Shown here in pieces: positions 62,570 through 64,000 of a DNA stretch of 64,000 nucleotides (positions within the stretch are counted from its first letter, which is position 1; every line of letters starts with the position of its first letter). This stretch comes from Pseudomonadota bacterium. GTDB taxonomy: Bacteria > Pseudomonadota > Alphaproteobacteria > Reyranellales > Reyranellaceae. Location: positions 1-64,000 of the forward strand of contig JAFEBU010000075.1 in the NCBI GenBank assembly GCA_018242505.1. The letters run 5' to 3'. A program made the position numbers and the translations under genes. The notes beneath the pieces were generated by a model. The model was not told the origin of the DNA and did not search any database. It saw nothing but the letters and a program-made list of their open reading frames with translations.

Positions 62570-63172
62570 ATGGGTGAACTCACATCGATCCCGGCACGGC
62601 GCGGCAAGGGCGCCTTCGTCGATCGCGGCGGCAGTATCAGGCTCGTCAACACTTTCGGCTATCAGGTGGTCGACGTCTGGGCCTTCAACAGGCACGACCT
62701 GCACGAATTCATGTCGATGGAACATTGTCGTGCGTCGTTGATGTCGCTCGCGCCCAGGGTCGGCGAGAGCCTGGTCACTAACAAGCGGCGGCCGATCCTG
62801 ACGCTCGTCGAGGATCTCACGGAAGGGGTCCATGACATGCTGTTCGCGGCCTGCGATCGCTACCGCTACGAGTCCCTCGGCTGCAAGGAGTACCACGACA
62901 ATTGCACCGACAACCTGGCGAGTGTCTTCAAGGAGCTCAAGCTCGACCTGCCCGAAGTGCCGTGTCCGTTCAATGCCTTCCAGAATTCAGTTCCGGCCGA
63001 CGGTTCGAAGATCACGTTCAAGCCTCCGGTCGCGGCCCCCGGGCAGCATATAACGCTGCGGGCGGAGATGGATGCGCTGGTCGTCTTCTCGTGCTGCCCG
63101 CAGGACCTCGTGCCGGTGAACGGTCCAGGCGGCGGCGAGCCCCGCGGTGCGCATTTCCAGGTGATGCCGTAA
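62570..63172 (+). CDS. DUF1989 protein (urea-carboxylase-associated / carboxyguanidine deiminase family)
   Basis: The 200-residue product matches DUF1989: IPARRGKGAFVDRGGSIRLVNTFGYQVVDVWAFNRHD, ILTLVEDLTEGVHDMLFAACDRYRYESLG, CKEYHDNCTDNL and CPFNAFQNSVP. Paired family members (CgdA/CgdB) form a zinc carboxyguanidine deiminase, and others sit beside urea carboxylase. Only one copy is present here, so it may act alone or on a related amidino or carbamoyl compound. It ends the operon with the reductase and transporter genes. Substrate unknown. Confidence 0.82.
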   Translation: MGELTSIPARRGKGAFVDRGGSIRLVNTFGYQVVDVWAFNRHDLHEFMSMEHCRASLMSLAPRVGESLVTNKRRPILTLVEDLTEGVHDMLFAACDRYRYESLGCKEYHDNCTDNLASVFKELKLDLPEVPCPFNAFQNSVPADGSKITFKPPVAAPGQHITLRAEMDALVVFSCCPQDLVPVNGPGGGEPRGAHFQVMP

Positions 63173-63347
63173 CGAGTCCGGCTGGTGTCATGGCCGCGGA
63201 GGCGCCGCTCCGTCGGCGACAGGACCTCCCGCAGCGCTGGACAATACGCATCGTCCCTGATTCGCACCGCCGGCAGGGCTGCACCGGTTTGAACTGCCGA
63301 GGCGCTGTGGCGCAGGCGGGGGGACACGGCCTACGATAGAAGGCCCT

Positions 63348-64000
63348 ATGGAAGTCTCCGACGGTCTGCCGATACCGCGACGGTATTGGGCGATGCTGAC
63401 GATTGCGCTCGGCCTCATCATGGCGGTGCTGGACGGCGCGATCGCCAACGTTGCCCTGCCGACGATCGCATCGGATGTGCAGGCAAGCCCGGCAAACGCG
63501 ATCTGGGTGGTGAATGCCTACCAGCTCGTCATCACGATCTCGCTGCTGCCCTGCGCCTCGCTCGGCGAACATTACGGCTACCGCCGGGTCTATATGGTTG
63601 GGCTCGCCATCTTCACCGTGGGGTCGCTCGCCTGCGCACTGTCGAGCTCGCTTGTCACGCTGACGGCGGCGCGCGTGGTGCAGGGCTTCGGCGCCGCCGG
63701 CGTCATGAGCGTGAATGGCGCACTCGTGCGCTACATCTACCCGCGCCGCCAGCTCGGGCGCGGCATCGGGATCAATGCGCTGCTGGTCGGCGTCTCCTCC
63801 GCCGTCGGACCGACGGTGGCGGCGGCCATCCTCTCGGTGGCGTCGTGGCCATGGCTGTTCGCGGTGAATGTTCCTTTCGGCCTGCTGGCGCTGGCGATCG
63901 CCACGCGCTCCCTGCCCGTCAATCCGCGAACGGGGCAACGCTTCGATGTCTTGAGCGCCACGCTGAACGCCCTGACCTTTGGACTGCTGATCATCGGCAT
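63348..64000 (+). CDS. MFS transporter, DHA2/EmrB-QacA family (3' end outside the window)
   Basis: From ATG 63348 the frame is open to the window edge (217 codons). It reads as the N-terminal half of a 14-helix drug/proton antiporter: WAMLTIALGLIMAVLDGAIANVALPTIA, WVVNAYQLVITISLLPCASLGEHYGYRRVYMVG and RVVQGFGAAGVMSVNGALVRYIYP, with the LDGAIANVALP motif typical of DHA2. The 175-bp upstream gap shows no recognisable feature. It may export a toxic intermediate or an unrelated compound. Confidence 0.88.
   Translation, partial: MEVSDGLPIPRRYWAMLTIALGLIMAVLDGAIANVALPTIASDVQASPANAIWVVNAYQLVITISLLPCASLGEHYGYRRVYMVGLAIFTVGSLACALSSSLVTLTAARVVQGFGAAGVMSVNGALVRYIYPRRQLGRGIGINALLVGVSSAVGPTVAAAILSVASWPWLFAVNVPFGLLALAIATRSLPVNPRTGQRFDVLSATLNALTFGLLIIG

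Noticed and set aside
1..64000. CRISPR arrays, prophage genes, complete insertion sequences or a replication origin.
   Set aside because: No regularly spaced repeats, integrase, capsid or transposase sequence, or DnaA-box cluster was seen anywhere in the window.

Overview
This 64-kb window is GC-rich, compactly coded DNA, most likely from a soil or plant-associated alphaproteobacterium. That placement is inferred from overall composition, ATGA-type gene overlaps and the abundance of LIV-type and Dpp-type ABC importers; no rRNA or tRNA is present to confirm it. It reads as a large catabolic and scavenging region for nitrogenous organic compounds (amides, hydantoins, N-heterocycles, amino-acid derivatives). 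It has five ABC importers, two Rieske oxygenase/reductase pairs, and many C-N bond hydrolases, each group with a local regulator.

Layout. (1) 1-1.9 kb is decayed: a truncated PIN-domain toxin and a frameshifted ALDH7-type aldehyde dehydrogenase remnant. (2) 1.9-15.3 kb is a TetR-controlled cluster: Rieske oxygenase and reductase, a full LIV importer, an M29/NicX-like metalloprotein, an N,N-dimethylformamidase-like enzyme, a CaiB-type CoA-transferase and a convergent alpha/beta hydrolase. The two outer promoters carry nearly the same palindrome. (3) 15.3-31.7 kb is a LysR gene followed by an 11-gene co-directional run: hydantoinase A, Dpp-type transporter, hydantoinase B, a PaiB-like flavoprotein, a frameshifted gamma-glutamyltransferase, a DUF917 (S-methyl-thiohydantoin desulfurase family) protein, a second HyuA-like protein and a second binding protein. 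(4) 31.9-38.6 kb is a mixed block: enoyl-CoA hydratase, a wrecked PaaI-type thioesterase, a SecF remnant, a CPA2 antiporter, a DUF2277 gene with a premature stop, and an ABC-2 exporter. (5) 38.6-48.0 kb has an FCD-domain regulator diverging from an operon in which two amidohydrolases bracket a complete Dpp-type importer. (6) 48.2-55.7 kb has an amidase, a Urt/LIV-type importer and a PcaB-like lyase. (7) 55.8-63.2 kb has a D-2-hydroxyacid dehydrogenase, a Rieske oxygenase with a polar-amino-acid binding protein, a GntR/UTRA regulator, and a ferredoxin-type reductase with permease, ATPase and DUF1989 protein. Three promoters in this region share the operator TTTATTTGT-N12-ACAAATAAA. (8) A DHA2-type MFS transporter runs off the right edge.

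The best candidates for undescribed biology are the TetR-operator cluster (region 2) and the three-promoter GntR/UTRA regulon (region 7). In both, shared palindromes define the gene set independently of homology. The hydantoinase/DUF917 operon (region 3) is next. Substrates cannot be fixed from sequence alone. Several genes are broken: two by one event each (gamma-glutamyltransferase, DUF2277), which could be sequencing errors, and others by multiple events, which are genuine decay.
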